DNA from: Tenacibaculum lutimaris
GTDB taxonomy: Bacteria; Bacteroidota; Bacteroidia; Flavobacteriales; Flavobacteriaceae
Reading direction: 5' to 3'
NCBI RefSeq assembly: GCF_003610735.1
Contig: NZ_RAQM01000009.1
Location: forward strand, 1 to 64,000
Length of the DNA stretch: 64,000 bases
Each line of letters opens with the position of its first letter. The stretch's first letter is position 1. Shown here one piece after another: positions 43,207 through 51,137 of this stretch. The notes under the pieces were generated by a model. That model was not told the DNA's origin. It ran no database searches and was given only the letters and a program-made list of their open reading frames with translations. A program made the position numbers and the translations under genes.

Positions 43207-44040
43207 TTACTTTTTATGCGTTTCATAAAATGATTCTGCATGCAATTTTAACTCCTTTTTTAAATAAGCTTCTACTGCATTAACTACTTCTGGGTATGTG
43301 ATTTGTGCTAACTCATCACAATATACTTTCGCTATTTCTGTAGCCAATACTAAAGTATTATTAAAGTTTTCCGTAATGTACTTTAAGAAATACCCATTTC
43401 CTTGAAAAGTATCGTTGATTTTAGACGTTGATTTAATATTATTAGGTAGAGGTATTTTTTCTAAAACACTTCTCCAAGATTCAATTTCATTGCCAAAACG
43501 AGTATTATCTACATTAGCTGTTCCTAAATTCCATGTTGGCACTTCCCTATCCCAACGTTGCCAATTATAAGAATGCATATCATACACAATACAAGAGCTA
43601 AATTTTTCTTCAATTTTTGAAATCAACGCATGAACAACTTTGTAAAAATTAGCATGCTTAGTCAAACTTTTAGCTGTCATTTCTTCAGAAAGTGGTTTGT
43701 ACCACAATTGCTTACCCCAAGCATCTGTATAAATTGCTGTTTCAGGAGCACGGTTTAAATCGTATTCAAAACGAGAGTCCATCCCCGCAATAACAATTGG
43801 GTGTGATTGTACCATTGCTTTAGTTTCTGGGTCTTCCTCGTACCAACGTTCATATTCGGTATGGATACAATTCTCCCATAATTCTTTCCTAAATTGATGT
43901 CCGTCATGAACAGCTCCACATACATACGGAACATACTCTTCTATTTTTATAGTAAAGGAGTAATCGCTAGATACGGCTTCAAAAATCTCTTCCTTTTGAA
44001 TTTTTTCTATAATTTCTGCTATCGAAAGTTTTTCCATCAT
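43207..44040 (-). CDS. N-formylglutamate amidohydrolase family protein
   Basis: 277 residues from ATG 44040 (a further ATG follows at 44037). A TTG extension to 44055 would lie inside the sulfurtransferase gene and is rejected. The zinc-hydrolase landmarks SHPIVIAGMDSRFEYDLNR and VYDMHSYNWQRW fit the FGase family, which cleaves N-formyl or similar amides from glutamate. Here no hut genes accompany it; instead it sits between a sulfurtransferase (stop 4 bases upstream) and the DUF1704 peptidase. That context favours a role in a peptide or amide pathway rather than histidine degradation. Confidence 0.78.
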   Translation of the reverse strand: MMEKLSIAEIIEKIQKEEIFEAVSSDYSFTIKIEEYVPYVCGAVHDGHQFRKELWENCIHTEYERWYEEDPETKAMVQSHPIVIAGMDSRFEYDLNRAPETAIYTDAWGKQLWYKPLSEEMTAKSLTKHANFYKVVHALISKIEEKFSSCIVYDMHSYNWQRWDREVPTWNLGTANVDNTRFGNEIESWRSVLEKIPLPNNIKSTSKINDTFQGNGYFLKYITENFNNTLVLATEIAKVYCDELAQITYPEVVNAVEAYLKKELKLHAESFYETHKK

Positions 44041-44044
44041 ACAA

Positions 44045-44884
44045 CTACTTTTCAACAGGTAACTCTAATCTACTTGCCCACTCTGTCCAAGAACCATCAT
44101 ATACACTATAATTTGTATATCCTGACGCCTCCGCTCCTAAAGCTAAAATACACGCCGTTATTCCTGATCCACACGAAAAAGTCATGTGTTCTTTTTTAGG
44201 ATTCATTTCAAAAAATAATTGTTGAAGCTCCTCTACTGATTTCATTTTCCCATCAGACTGTAATCTTCCGTGAGGCAAACTTTTCGAATTTGGAATATGA
44301 CCTCCACGCATATCGGCTCTTGGTTCTAGTTCAGTAGCGTAAAAACGTCCTTTCGAACGCGCATCCAAAATCAACTCTTTATTATTGGAAGCTTCCAAAA
44401 CTTGTTCGGTTACTCGTAGCAAATCTTCTTGGTAACTTGCTTCAAAATTACCTTGTTCGATTTCTTTTTCTATCTGAGGTTCAACACTATATCCTGTTTC
44501 TTTCCATGCAGGTAATCCTCCATTTAAAACAGCGATATTTTGAAATCCAAAAACATTGAACAGCCACCATACTCTTGGCGATGAATACACCCCTAAATCG
44601 TCATAAACCACAATACAACTATTATTGTTTATTCCTAGTTTTTGAACTTGTTTTTCAAAGTGTTCTTTCGACGGAATTGTATTTGGATATTCTCCTTCAA
44701 TATTTAAGAAAACGTTCTTTAAATCAAAGAAAACAGCATTTTTAATTTGCTGTTTTTCTTTTGTAATATCTAATGTACCTCCTACTTTAGGAATGGTTGC
44801 ATCTAAAATAATTAGATTTTTAGCCTCTAAATTCTCTTGTAACCATTCTACTGAAACAAGAGGTGTAGTTACTTTAAGCATCAT
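44045..44884 (-). CDS. Sulfurtransferase (SseA-type, two rhodanese domains)
   Basis: 279 residues, two rhodanese domains (about 1-135 inactive, 150-279 active). The active loop is CGSGITA with C238, the form typical of 3-mercaptopyruvate sulfurtransferase. It transfers sulfane sulfur to cyanide, thiols or a protein acceptor. It overlaps the ATP-grasp ligase gene by 11 bases and precedes the FGase gene by 4, so it belongs to the same operon. Why a sulfur carrier enzyme sits in an amide-ligase operon is unclear; the product may contain sulfur. Confidence 0.85.
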   Translation of the reverse strand: MMLKVTTPLVSVEWLQENLEAKNLIILDATIPKVGGTLDITKEKQQIKNAVFFDLKNVFLNIEGEYPNTIPSKEHFEKQVQKLGINNNSCIVVYDDLGVYSSPRVWWLFNVFGFQNIAVLNGGLPAWKETGYSVEPQIEKEIEQGNFEASYQEDLLRVTEQVLEASNNKELILDARSKGRFYATELEPRADMRGGHIPNSKSLPHGRLQSDGKMKSVEELQQLFFEMNPKKEHMTFSCGSGITACILALGAEASGYTNYSVYDGSWTEWASRLELPVEK

Positions 44885-45905
44885 CTACTTTACGTTTTAA
44901 ATCAGTCATTCTTCTGAATGCTGCATTTTTTTCTAAAACTTTACTCTCTAAAAAGTCAATTACCTTTTCTTGAATCTTGACTTTTGATACTTTATTAATG
45001 TAAACAATTCCTCCTGGACTCATCACATTAACCTCGACTAGTTTACCTCCAATAACATCTATTCCTACAAAATACAATCCGTCTTGAACCAATTTTGGAC
45101 CAATCTTATCACACAATAACTTTTCTGCTTTTGTTAGCTTATGCTTTTCTACCCTACCACCTGCTGTAATATTTGAACGATGATCTTTATCTCCAGGAAT
45201 ACGTCTCATTGCCCCAATAGGCAATCCGTTTAACAATAAAATACGTACATCACCTTGATCGGCTCCTTCTATATAATCTTGTAGAATGACATAATCGGAA
45301 GATCCATCACTTTTATTTATATAAAAATCTAACAGAGAATTAATATTTCCCATTGCCGACTTTTCAATCAAAATTACTCCTGAACCTCCATATCCGTTTA
45401 ATGGTTTTAAGATCATTTTATCTGACTCAGATTCTTCAATAATATTTATCAAATAGTCTTTGTTTTTAGAAACGTGAGTTACTGGAATTATCTCATTGTT
45501 TGGATCTTCAAAAACAGCGGTATACAACTTGTTATTTGCTTCACGCATTCCTTGAACCGAGTTGATGACAAAAACATCATCTTTTACTGAATCTAAAAAG
45601 TTCAACATTAATGGGTCTAAAGGTGGATTTGCTCTCATGAAAATAGCATCGAATCCAGCTAAAGGAAGCATTTCTTCTCTTGTAGTTGCTTTTTTATAGT
45701 ACGATTTTATACTTGCTGGTACTTTGTCCATTCTTCCAACAATGGTACAAAAAGCATTTGTTACACTATTTCGTATTGTTAAGTTAGATGGTGTACATAT
45801 TGCTACTCCATGCCCTCGTTTTGCACACTCATGTATCAACGTTAAAGTTGAATCTTTCTCAGGATTTATTTCTTCCCAAGGATACATTAAAAAACAAATA
45901 TTCAT
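44874..45905 (-). CDS. GshB/RimK-like ATP-grasp ligase
   Basis: 343 residues, standard-order ATP-grasp. K167 lies before the glycine loop NGYGGSG (170-176), the DVR pair is at 219-221, and the late EVN metal ligands are E291 and N293. It resembles prokaryotic glutathione synthetase, for example FMRANPPLDP (about 89-98). No gshA is near and the operon partners are hydrolases, so calling it glutathione synthetase would be premature. It is first in the four-gene unit and overlaps the sulfurtransferase gene. It may ligate an amino acid to an acceptor through an acyl-phosphate. Confidence 0.8.
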   Translation of the reverse strand: MNICFLMYPWEEINPEKDSTLTLIHECAKRGHGVAICTPSNLTIRNSVTNAFCTIVGRMDKVPASIKSYYKKATTREEMLPLAGFDAIFMRANPPLDPLMLNFLDSVKDDVFVINSVQGMREANNKLYTAVFEDPNNEIIPVTHVSKNKDYLINIIEESESDKMILKPLNGYGGSGVILIEKSAMGNINSLLDFYINKSDGSSDYVILQDYIEGADQGDVRILLLNGLPIGAMRRIPGDKDHRSNITAGGRVEKHKLTKAEKLLCDKIGPKLVQDGLYFVGIDVIGGKLVEVNVMSPGGIVYINKVSKVKIQEKVIDFLESKVLEKNAAFRRMTDLKRKVDDA

Positions 45906-45978
45906 TTAACCTGATTTGTTTATTCTTTCTTCTTTAATTACTATTATTCAATCTATTTATATAAGTAATGCTATACAT

Positions 45979-47304
45979 TTACTTTACTTCATCATAATGA
46001 TCATCCCAATTTTGAGGATGTGGTTTCCCTAATTTACCTACAGATTTTGCTACTAAAGTAGATACAGTAGCATCGCCTGTAACATTAATTACTGTTCTAC
46101 ACATATCTAAAGGTCTATCTACAGCAAAAATTAACGCTAAGCCAATTGCTAGTTTATCTGCTGGAAAACCTACAGATTCTAATACAATAACTAGCATTAC
46201 CATACCCGCTCCTGGTACTGCTGCAGAACCTATAGATGCTAATAATGCTGTAAGTATAATGGTTAATTGATCTCCAAAAGTTAGATCAAAACTTAATGCT
46301 TGTGCTATAAATACAGCCGCCACGGCTTGATACAAGCTCGTACCGTCCATATTAATAGTAGCACCTACTGGTAATACAAAACTCGACACTTCTTTATCTA
46401 CACCTACATGCTCTTCAACACGCTCCATTGTTACTGGTAACGTTGCAGCACTAGAACTTGTAGAAAAAGCTAACAATTGTGCTGGACTAATTTGTTGTAA
46501 AAACCAAAATGGATTCTTTTTTACAAATACACTTATTAAAATCATATAGAATACAATCAATATCAACAAGCCACCTACCACTGTTAATGCATATTTTAAT
46601 AATGCTAATAATAAATCTGGGTCATTTGAAGACACTACTACGTTAGCTAATAATGCGAATACAGCATACGGAGCAGACAACATAATTAAATCTACCATTT
46701 TTAGTACAACTTCATTTAAAGAATCGAAAAACTTCTTTAAAGGCTTAGATTTCTTCTCCCCTACCAGTAACATCGATATTCCTAAGAAAATGGTAAAGAA
46801 AATTACTTGTAACATTGCTTTGTTACTACTCATTGCCTGCATTGCGTTATCAGGAACCATATCTACAATAAATTGTAAAGGTCCGCTTGCTTTTTGTTTA
46901 CTCGCTTCTGCTATTTTTGATTGTACTCCTCCACTATTCGCATAGGTTTCTGTTAATTTTGCTATAGTATCTTCAGAAATTCCATTTCCTGGCTGTACAA
47001 TGTTAACCAACATTAACCCTACAGTAATTGCAATTACTGTAGTACCTATATATATAAGTATGGTACGTAGCCCTATATTTTTAAACTTAGAAATATCTTT
47101 TAAATCCGATATCCCTTTTACTAAAGATGCTATAATTAATGGAACAGCTATTAACTTTAATAATTTCACAAAAATAGTTCCCAATGGTTTTATCCAGTTA
47201 GCTACAAATAACGCTCCTCCTTCAACGAAAGTCATCGCTAAACCAAATAAAATTCCTAAAATCATTCCTATTAAAATTTGCCAGTGTAGTGCAAGTTTCT
47301 TCAT
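45979..47304 (-). CDS. Dicarboxylate/amino acid:cation symporter (DAACS family)
   Basis: 441 residues from ATG 47304 (MKKLALHWQI); an upstream extension to 47388 is rejected as it precedes the first helix. It has eight membrane helices plus two re-entrant loops. The hallmark serine-rich AFSTSSSAATLP (about 281-292) and NMDGTSLYQ (about 319-327) bind substrate and sodium. It imports glutamate, aspartate or C4-dicarboxylates with Na+ or H+. It lies 73 bases upstream of the ATP-grasp operon on the same strand and might supply its amino acid. This is a positional inference. Confidence 0.9.
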   Translation of the reverse strand: MKKLALHWQILIGMILGILFGLAMTFVEGGALFVANWIKPLGTIFVKLLKLIAVPLIIASLVKGISDLKDISKFKNIGLRTILIYIGTTVIAITVGLMLVNIVQPGNGISEDTIAKLTETYANSGGVQSKIAEASKQKASGPLQFIVDMVPDNAMQAMSSNKAMLQVIFFTIFLGISMLLVGEKKSKPLKKFFDSLNEVVLKMVDLIMLSAPYAVFALLANVVVSSNDPDLLLALLKYALTVVGGLLILIVFYMILISVFVKKNPFWFLQQISPAQLLAFSTSSSAATLPVTMERVEEHVGVDKEVSSFVLPVGATINMDGTSLYQAVAAVFIAQALSFDLTFGDQLTIILTALLASIGSAAVPGAGMVMLVIVLESVGFPADKLAIGLALIFAVDRPLDMCRTVINVTGDATVSTLVAKSVGKLGKPHPQNWDDHYDEVK

Positions 47305-47425
47305 GTAATCTATTAGTTTTTTGAGGCTGTAAGGTAAAAAGAAATATTGAAAAAAAAAGTGACCTCTAATTTGTAACTTGTGTCTCAATAAATAAGAACT
47401 TAGTACTAACCTTATAAAATTAAAA

Positions 47426-48076
47426 ATGGCAGGAATTTTAGACTTATTAAACAGTGATTTAGGTAAAACAATTGTTTCTGGTGTAGCAGGATCTACTGGT
47501 CAAGATACTGATAAAACAAGCAGCGTATTAACAATGGCTTTGCCTGTTTTAATGAAAGCTATGCAACGTAATGCTTCTTCTTCTGAAGGTGCAGAAGGCT
47601 TAATGAGCGCATTAAATAAACATGATGGAGGAATTTTAGACAACCTTAGTGATTTATTTAATGGCGGTGTAAACTCAGATGTTTTACAAGACGGAAGTAA
47701 AATTTTAGGACATGTTTTAGGAAACAAACAACAAGGCGTTGAACAAGTAATTGGTCAAAAAGCAGGTATAGACACAAATGCTGTAGCAGATATCTTAAAA
47801 ACAGCTGCTCCAATCTTATTGGGTCTTTTAGGAAAACAAAAACGTGAAACCAATGTAAATAATGCTGGTGACTTAGGAAGTTTATTAGGTGGTTTGCTTG
47901 GTGGAAACTCTAACGAAAGAGAACAAAGCTTCTTAGAACAAATTTTAGATGCCGATGGTGACGGTAGTATTGTTGATGATGTAGCTGGTATGGTATTAGG
48001 AAACGCTAGCAGCAGTAAACAAAATTCAGGTGGTTTACTAGGCGGATTATTAGGTGGCGTTTTTGGAAAAAAATAA
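47426..48076 (+). CDS. DUF937 protein with EF-hand-like loop
   Basis: 216 residues, DUF937. It is a Gly/Leu/Ala-rich helical protein with no signal peptide. A calcium-type loop D175, D177, D179, D184 (LDADGDGSIVDD) precedes a Gly-Leu-rich tail, repeated as GGLLGGLLGG at 154-160 and 202-210. DUF937 proteins are common and uncharacterised. It has its own terminator (48100-48126). The loop resembles dockerin or EF-hand Ca sites and implies metal binding. Confidence 0.82.
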   Translation: MAGILDLLNSDLGKTIVSGVAGSTGQDTDKTSSVLTMALPVLMKAMQRNASSSEGAEGLMSALNKHDGGILDNLSDLFNGGVNSDVLQDGSKILGHVLGNKQQGVEQVIGQKAGIDTNAVADILKTAAPILLGLLGKQKRETNVNNAGDLGSLLGGLLGGNSNEREQSFLEQILDADGDGSIVDDVAGMVLGNASSSKQNSGGLLGGLLGGVFGKK

Positions 48077-48099
48077 ACTTTCTCTTTTAATGATGAATC

Positions 48100-48126
48100 A
48101 AAGGGCAAACATTTGTTTGCCCTTTT
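48100..48126 (+). terminator. Terminator of the DUF937 gene
   Basis: AAAGGGCAAAC pairs with GTTTGCCCTTT and a T run follows, 24 bases past the stop. The right arm contains the -33 region of the next gene's promoter. Confidence 0.9.
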
Positions 48127-48143
48127 TCTTTTAATTACTTTTG
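48113..48143 (+). promoter_or_regulatory. Promoter of the DUF6787 gene, inside the preceding terminator
   Basis: TTG (48113-48115), 20 bases, TACTTTTG (48136-48143), an exact TAnnTTTG match 18 bases before the ATG at 48162. It rules out the upstream TTG start at 48141, which lies within the -7 element. Confidence 0.65.
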
Positions 48144-48161
48144 CCACGATTATTAGTCTGT

Positions 48162-48473
48162 ATGGAAAAACTAAAACAACGTTGGGGAGTAGACAATAAC
48201 TGGTCTTTAGCTGCAATTTTTATTGTATTTGCTATGAATGGTTCATTTGCTGCTTGGGTAGCTAAACCTATTACGGGCTTACTTGGTTTGTCTCCTGAAA
48301 CTATGTCTCCTTGGTTGTATTACCCTTTAAGAATTTTACTTATTTTCCCTATTTATCAAACTACTTTACCTTTATTAGGTTGGTTATTTGGTCAATTTAA
48401 TTTTTTCTGGGACTTTGAAAAGAAGTTTTTAAGTCGTCTTGGGTTAGGTTTTCTTTTTAAAAAGCAAAACTAA
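48162..48473 (+). CDS. DUF6787-like small membrane protein
   Basis: 103 residues with two or three membrane helices (about 12-35, 47-72). The sequence KLKQRWGVDNNWSLAAIFIVFAMNGSFAAWVAKP and the later FGQFNFFWDFEKKFLSRLG fit a conserved Bacteroidota membrane family I recall as DUF6787. Start ATG 48162 is chosen because of the promoter just upstream. Function unknown. Confidence 0.65.
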   Translation: MEKLKQRWGVDNNWSLAAIFIVFAMNGSFAAWVAKPITGLLGLSPETMSPWLYYPLRILLIFPIYQTTLPLLGWLFGQFNFFWDFEKKFLSRLGLGFLFKKQN

Positions 48474-48608
48474 AAACATTAATAATCAGGATTTTACCTT
48501 TTATTTTCTTTTTATAATTTCTTACTTTCGTACGTCGATAAGATTTGTAACACCTCCTCTATTAGTTCCCTTTTCTTTAATAGAAATACTAACAAAACCT
48601 AACTTCGT

Positions 48609-49574
48609 ATGAAAACTCTTAAAAAAAGAATACTGTTATCTATAGTAATTGGTTGCTTCATTGTATTATTTAACACCTGTAAATCAGACAAAAAAGAAAA
48701 CCAAAACACTACTATTATTCCAACGGAACAAAAAGCTAAAAAAGAAAATATCATTACAATTATTACAGAAAACATGGAGTTTATGATGACTGATACTATT
48801 CCTTCTGGCTGGAATACATTTAAATACATAAATAAATCTACCCAAACACATTTTATTCTTGTAGACAAATATCCTAAAGGAAAAACTTCTAAAGATGCTG
48901 AAGAATATGTAGCTCCTGTTTTTGACAAGGCAATGAAGCTAATCAATGACGGCAAAACTAAAGAAGGGTATGCTGAATTTGCCAATCTACCTGAATGGTT
49001 TAACCAAGTTTTATTTTTAGGAGGTACTGGACTGATTTCTCCTGAAAAAACTGGTGAAACAACCCTGTATTTAAAACCAGGGAATTATATGCTAGAGTGC
49101 TATGTTAAAATGAGTAACGGCGTATTTCACTCTTCTATGGGAATGGTCAAAGACCTTGTTGTTTCAAATAAAGATTCAGGAAACTCTGAACCTGAAGCCG
49201 ATGCCAATATAACTATTTCTAGTACTGAAGGGATTATTTTAAAAGACTCAGTTTTTGCAGGGAAACGTACATTTTCTGTTCTTTTTAAAGATCAAACTGT
49301 ATATGAAAGTTTCGTTGGACACGATATTAATCTTGTTAAACTACAAAACAAAACAGATCTTAAAAATTTAGAAAAATGGATGAACTGGGCTGAACCTAAA
49401 GGATTAATAGAACCTGCACCTTCTGATGTAATTTTCTTAGGTGGTGTAAATGACATGCCTGCAGGAAATAAAGGGTATTTTACAGCAATACTAGATAAAG
49501 GTATTTATGGTTTAATTTCTGAAGTTCCTAAACCTTCTGATAAAAAGCTTTTTATAACTTTTGAAGTCTATTAA
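48609..49574 (+). CDS. Lipoprotein with two similar domains
   Basis: 321 residues. The type II signal peptide ends FNTC (about residues 21-24). Two halves share the plan: first domain about 48-190 (NMEFMMTDTIPSG, later FLGGTGLISPEKTG and LKPGNYMLECYVK), second about 200-321 (SSTEGIILKDSVFAG, FLGGVNDMPAGNKG, LDKGIYGLISEVPKP). This suggests an internal duplication of a cupredoxin-like beta-sandwich. No obvious copper ligands line up. It is probably anchored in a membrane facing the periplasm. It converges on the MscS gene with a shared palindrome over both stop codons. Function unknown. Confidence 0.6.
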   Translation: MKTLKKRILLSIVIGCFIVLFNTCKSDKKENQNTTIIPTEQKAKKENIITIITENMEFMMTDTIPSGWNTFKYINKSTQTHFILVDKYPKGKTSKDAEEYVAPVFDKAMKLINDGKTKEGYAEFANLPEWFNQVLFLGGTGLISPEKTGETTLYLKPGNYMLECYVKMSNGVFHSSMGMVKDLVVSNKDSGNSEPEADANITISSTEGIILKDSVFAGKRTFSVLFKDQTVYESFVGHDINLVKLQNKTDLKNLEKWMNWAEPKGLIEPAPSDVIFLGGVNDMPAGNKGYFTAILDKGIYGLISEVPKPSDKKLFITFEVY

Positions 49575-49601
49575 CAAAGTAAACTTAGTTTACTTTGTTA
49601 A
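49571..49601. terminator. Palindrome spanning both stop codons of convergent genes
   Basis: TTAACAAAGTAAAC, TTA, GTTTACTTTGTTAA. A nearly perfect palindrome covers the stop of the lipoprotein gene and the last codons and stop of the MscS gene. It has no long T run, so its strength as a terminator is uncertain. Confidence 0.55.
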
Positions 49602-50451
49602 TTATTTCATTTATATTGATTGGAATAGGCAAGTCTACTCCCTCTTTTAAAAAACGTTTATGCACCGCTTCTTTTAGGTTACATTTTGTTTTAAATTCCT
49701 GAAAAGGTTCATTCAACCATACGTATGCACGCATATGTATATGGTCTGGATGTATATCAATAACACGAACATCTACTTGATTTACATCTGCCATTACTTG
49801 CTCTGGTGTACGATAATCTATTACTGTTGGTAACTTTACCGCCTCATCTTGAATAATTTTTCGTGCTAAATCTATATCTGCTTTTATTCCTAATTTAAAA
49901 TTATTAAAACTTAGAATATGAGAATCTTCTATAGTATGATTTAAGATAGAATCGGTACTAATTACAGAATTTGGTATAATCAACCGTTTATTTTCAAAAT
50001 TATTTATTACTGTATGACGTAGCGTGATGTCTTCTACAATTCCTACACGTGTTTCGTCTAATTTAATATAATCACCAACTCGAAACGGACGAAAAATAAC
50101 AATAAAAGCTCCTGCAATTAAATTAGAGAGCGCTGCTTGCGCAGCAAAACCTATAATCGCCGCAATAATACCTGCTCCAGAAAAAATTAATGTTGCCTTA
50201 CTTCTAAAAGCAGGTACTGTCATAATAATGTATATAACAGTTAAAAGACCTATGATAAAAGTTACAGAATTACGTAAAAACTGAATACTTGTTCTACCAA
50301 AGCGATCTTCTTTTTTATGTTTGATTAGTTGCCAAATTATGGCTCGCACCACTCTTGAAACTCCCCAAGCAATGAGGATTACAAGTAAGATATACCCTAC
50401 AATTCCAAAAAAGGAATTTAAATTGAACTCATATGTTAACAATTCTTTCAT
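49585..50451 (-). CDS. Small-conductance mechanosensitive channel (MscS family)
   Basis: 288 residues, three N-terminal membrane helices (about 12-33, 63-80, 88-110). The TM3 pore helix is rich in Gly and Ala (SGAGIIAAIIGFAAQAALSNLIAGAF, about 92-117). The beta domain GDYIKLDETRVGIVEDITLRHTVI follows. It opens under membrane tension to release solutes. It is the last gene of the parE-parC unit, starting in the stop codon of the racemase gene (TAATG-type overlap). Confidence 0.9.
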   Translation of the reverse strand: MKELLTYEFNLNSFFGIVGYILLVILIAWGVSRVVRAIIWQLIKHKKEDRFGRTSIQFLRNSVTFIIGLLTVIYIIMTVPAFRSKATLIFSGAGIIAAIIGFAAQAALSNLIAGAFIVIFRPFRVGDYIKLDETRVGIVEDITLRHTVINNFENKRLIIPNSVISTDSILNHTIEDSHILSFNNFKLGIKADIDLARKIIQDEAVKLPTVIDYRTPEQVMADVNQVDVRVIDIHPDHIHMRAYVWLNEPFQEFKTKCNLKEAVHKRFLKEGVDLPIPININEIINKVN

Positions 50452-51137
50452 TATACAGAAAGATTAAATGCTTTGATTGCGTGAATTGTGGTTGTATCAA
50501 AAATAGGAATTAACACATCTTCTTGTTTTACTAATAAAGGTATTTCTGTGCATCCTAAGACGACACCTTCAACACCTTTTGCTTGTGCTTTTTTTATTAT
50601 GGCAAGATATGTTTCTTTCGATTTTTTATTTATAATTCCCTTTGCTAACTCATCATAAATAATCTGATGAACTACATCTCTATCTTCTTCATTAGGTATA
50701 ACTACCTCAATACCAAAACTTTTTAACACATCGGTGTAAAATTTTTTTTCCATAGTATATTTAGTTCCCAACAATAGAATTTTTTTCAATTGTTTTTCTA
50801 TAATTGCTTCTGCAGTGGCTTCAGCAATATGAATTATGGGTACACTAACTTTATTCTTCACAGCATCAACACATAAATGCATTGTATTTGCACAAATTAT
50901 AATACAACTAGCACCTGCTCTTTCTAAACTTATAGCTGCATTAGCCATGATATTGCCTAAAACGTCCCATTTACCAGCTACTTGTAATGCAGATATTTCA
51001 CCAAAATCAACAGAATTCACTAATACTTTTGCTGTATGTCCTCCGCCATATTTTTGTTGTGCTAAATCATTTAACACTTGATAGTACATAATAGTTGACT
51101 GTGGTGTAATACCTCCTATGAGACCTATTTTTTTCAT
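50451..51137 (-). CDS. Aspartate/glutamate racemase family protein
   Basis: 228 residues with the two catalytic cysteines of PLP-independent racemases: C82 in IICANTMH and C196 in LGCTEIPL. The opening GLIGGITPQSTIMYY is typical of the Asp/Glu racemase (RacX/YgeA-type) family. It probably makes a D-amino acid or broad-spectrum D-acid for the wall or signalling. It overlaps the parC stop and the MscS start by one base each, so it is translationally coupled inside the topoisomerase operon. Confidence 0.87.
   Translation of the reverse strand: MKKIGLIGGITPQSTIMYYQVLNDLAQQKYGGGHTAKVLVNSVDFGEISALQVAGKWDVLGNIMANAAISLERAGASCIIICANTMHLCVDAVKNKVSVPIIHIAEATAEAIIEKQLKKILLLGTKYTMEKKFYTDVLKSFGIEVVIPNEEDRDVVHQIIYDELAKGIINKKSKETYLAIIKKAQAKGVEGVVLGCTEIPLLVKQEDVLIPIFDTTTIHAIKAFNLSV

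Noticed and set aside
44874..45905. Firm naming as glutathione synthetase gshB
   Set aside because: The fold fits but there is no gshA nearby and the operon partners are hydrolases and a sulfurtransferase, so the substrate is left open.
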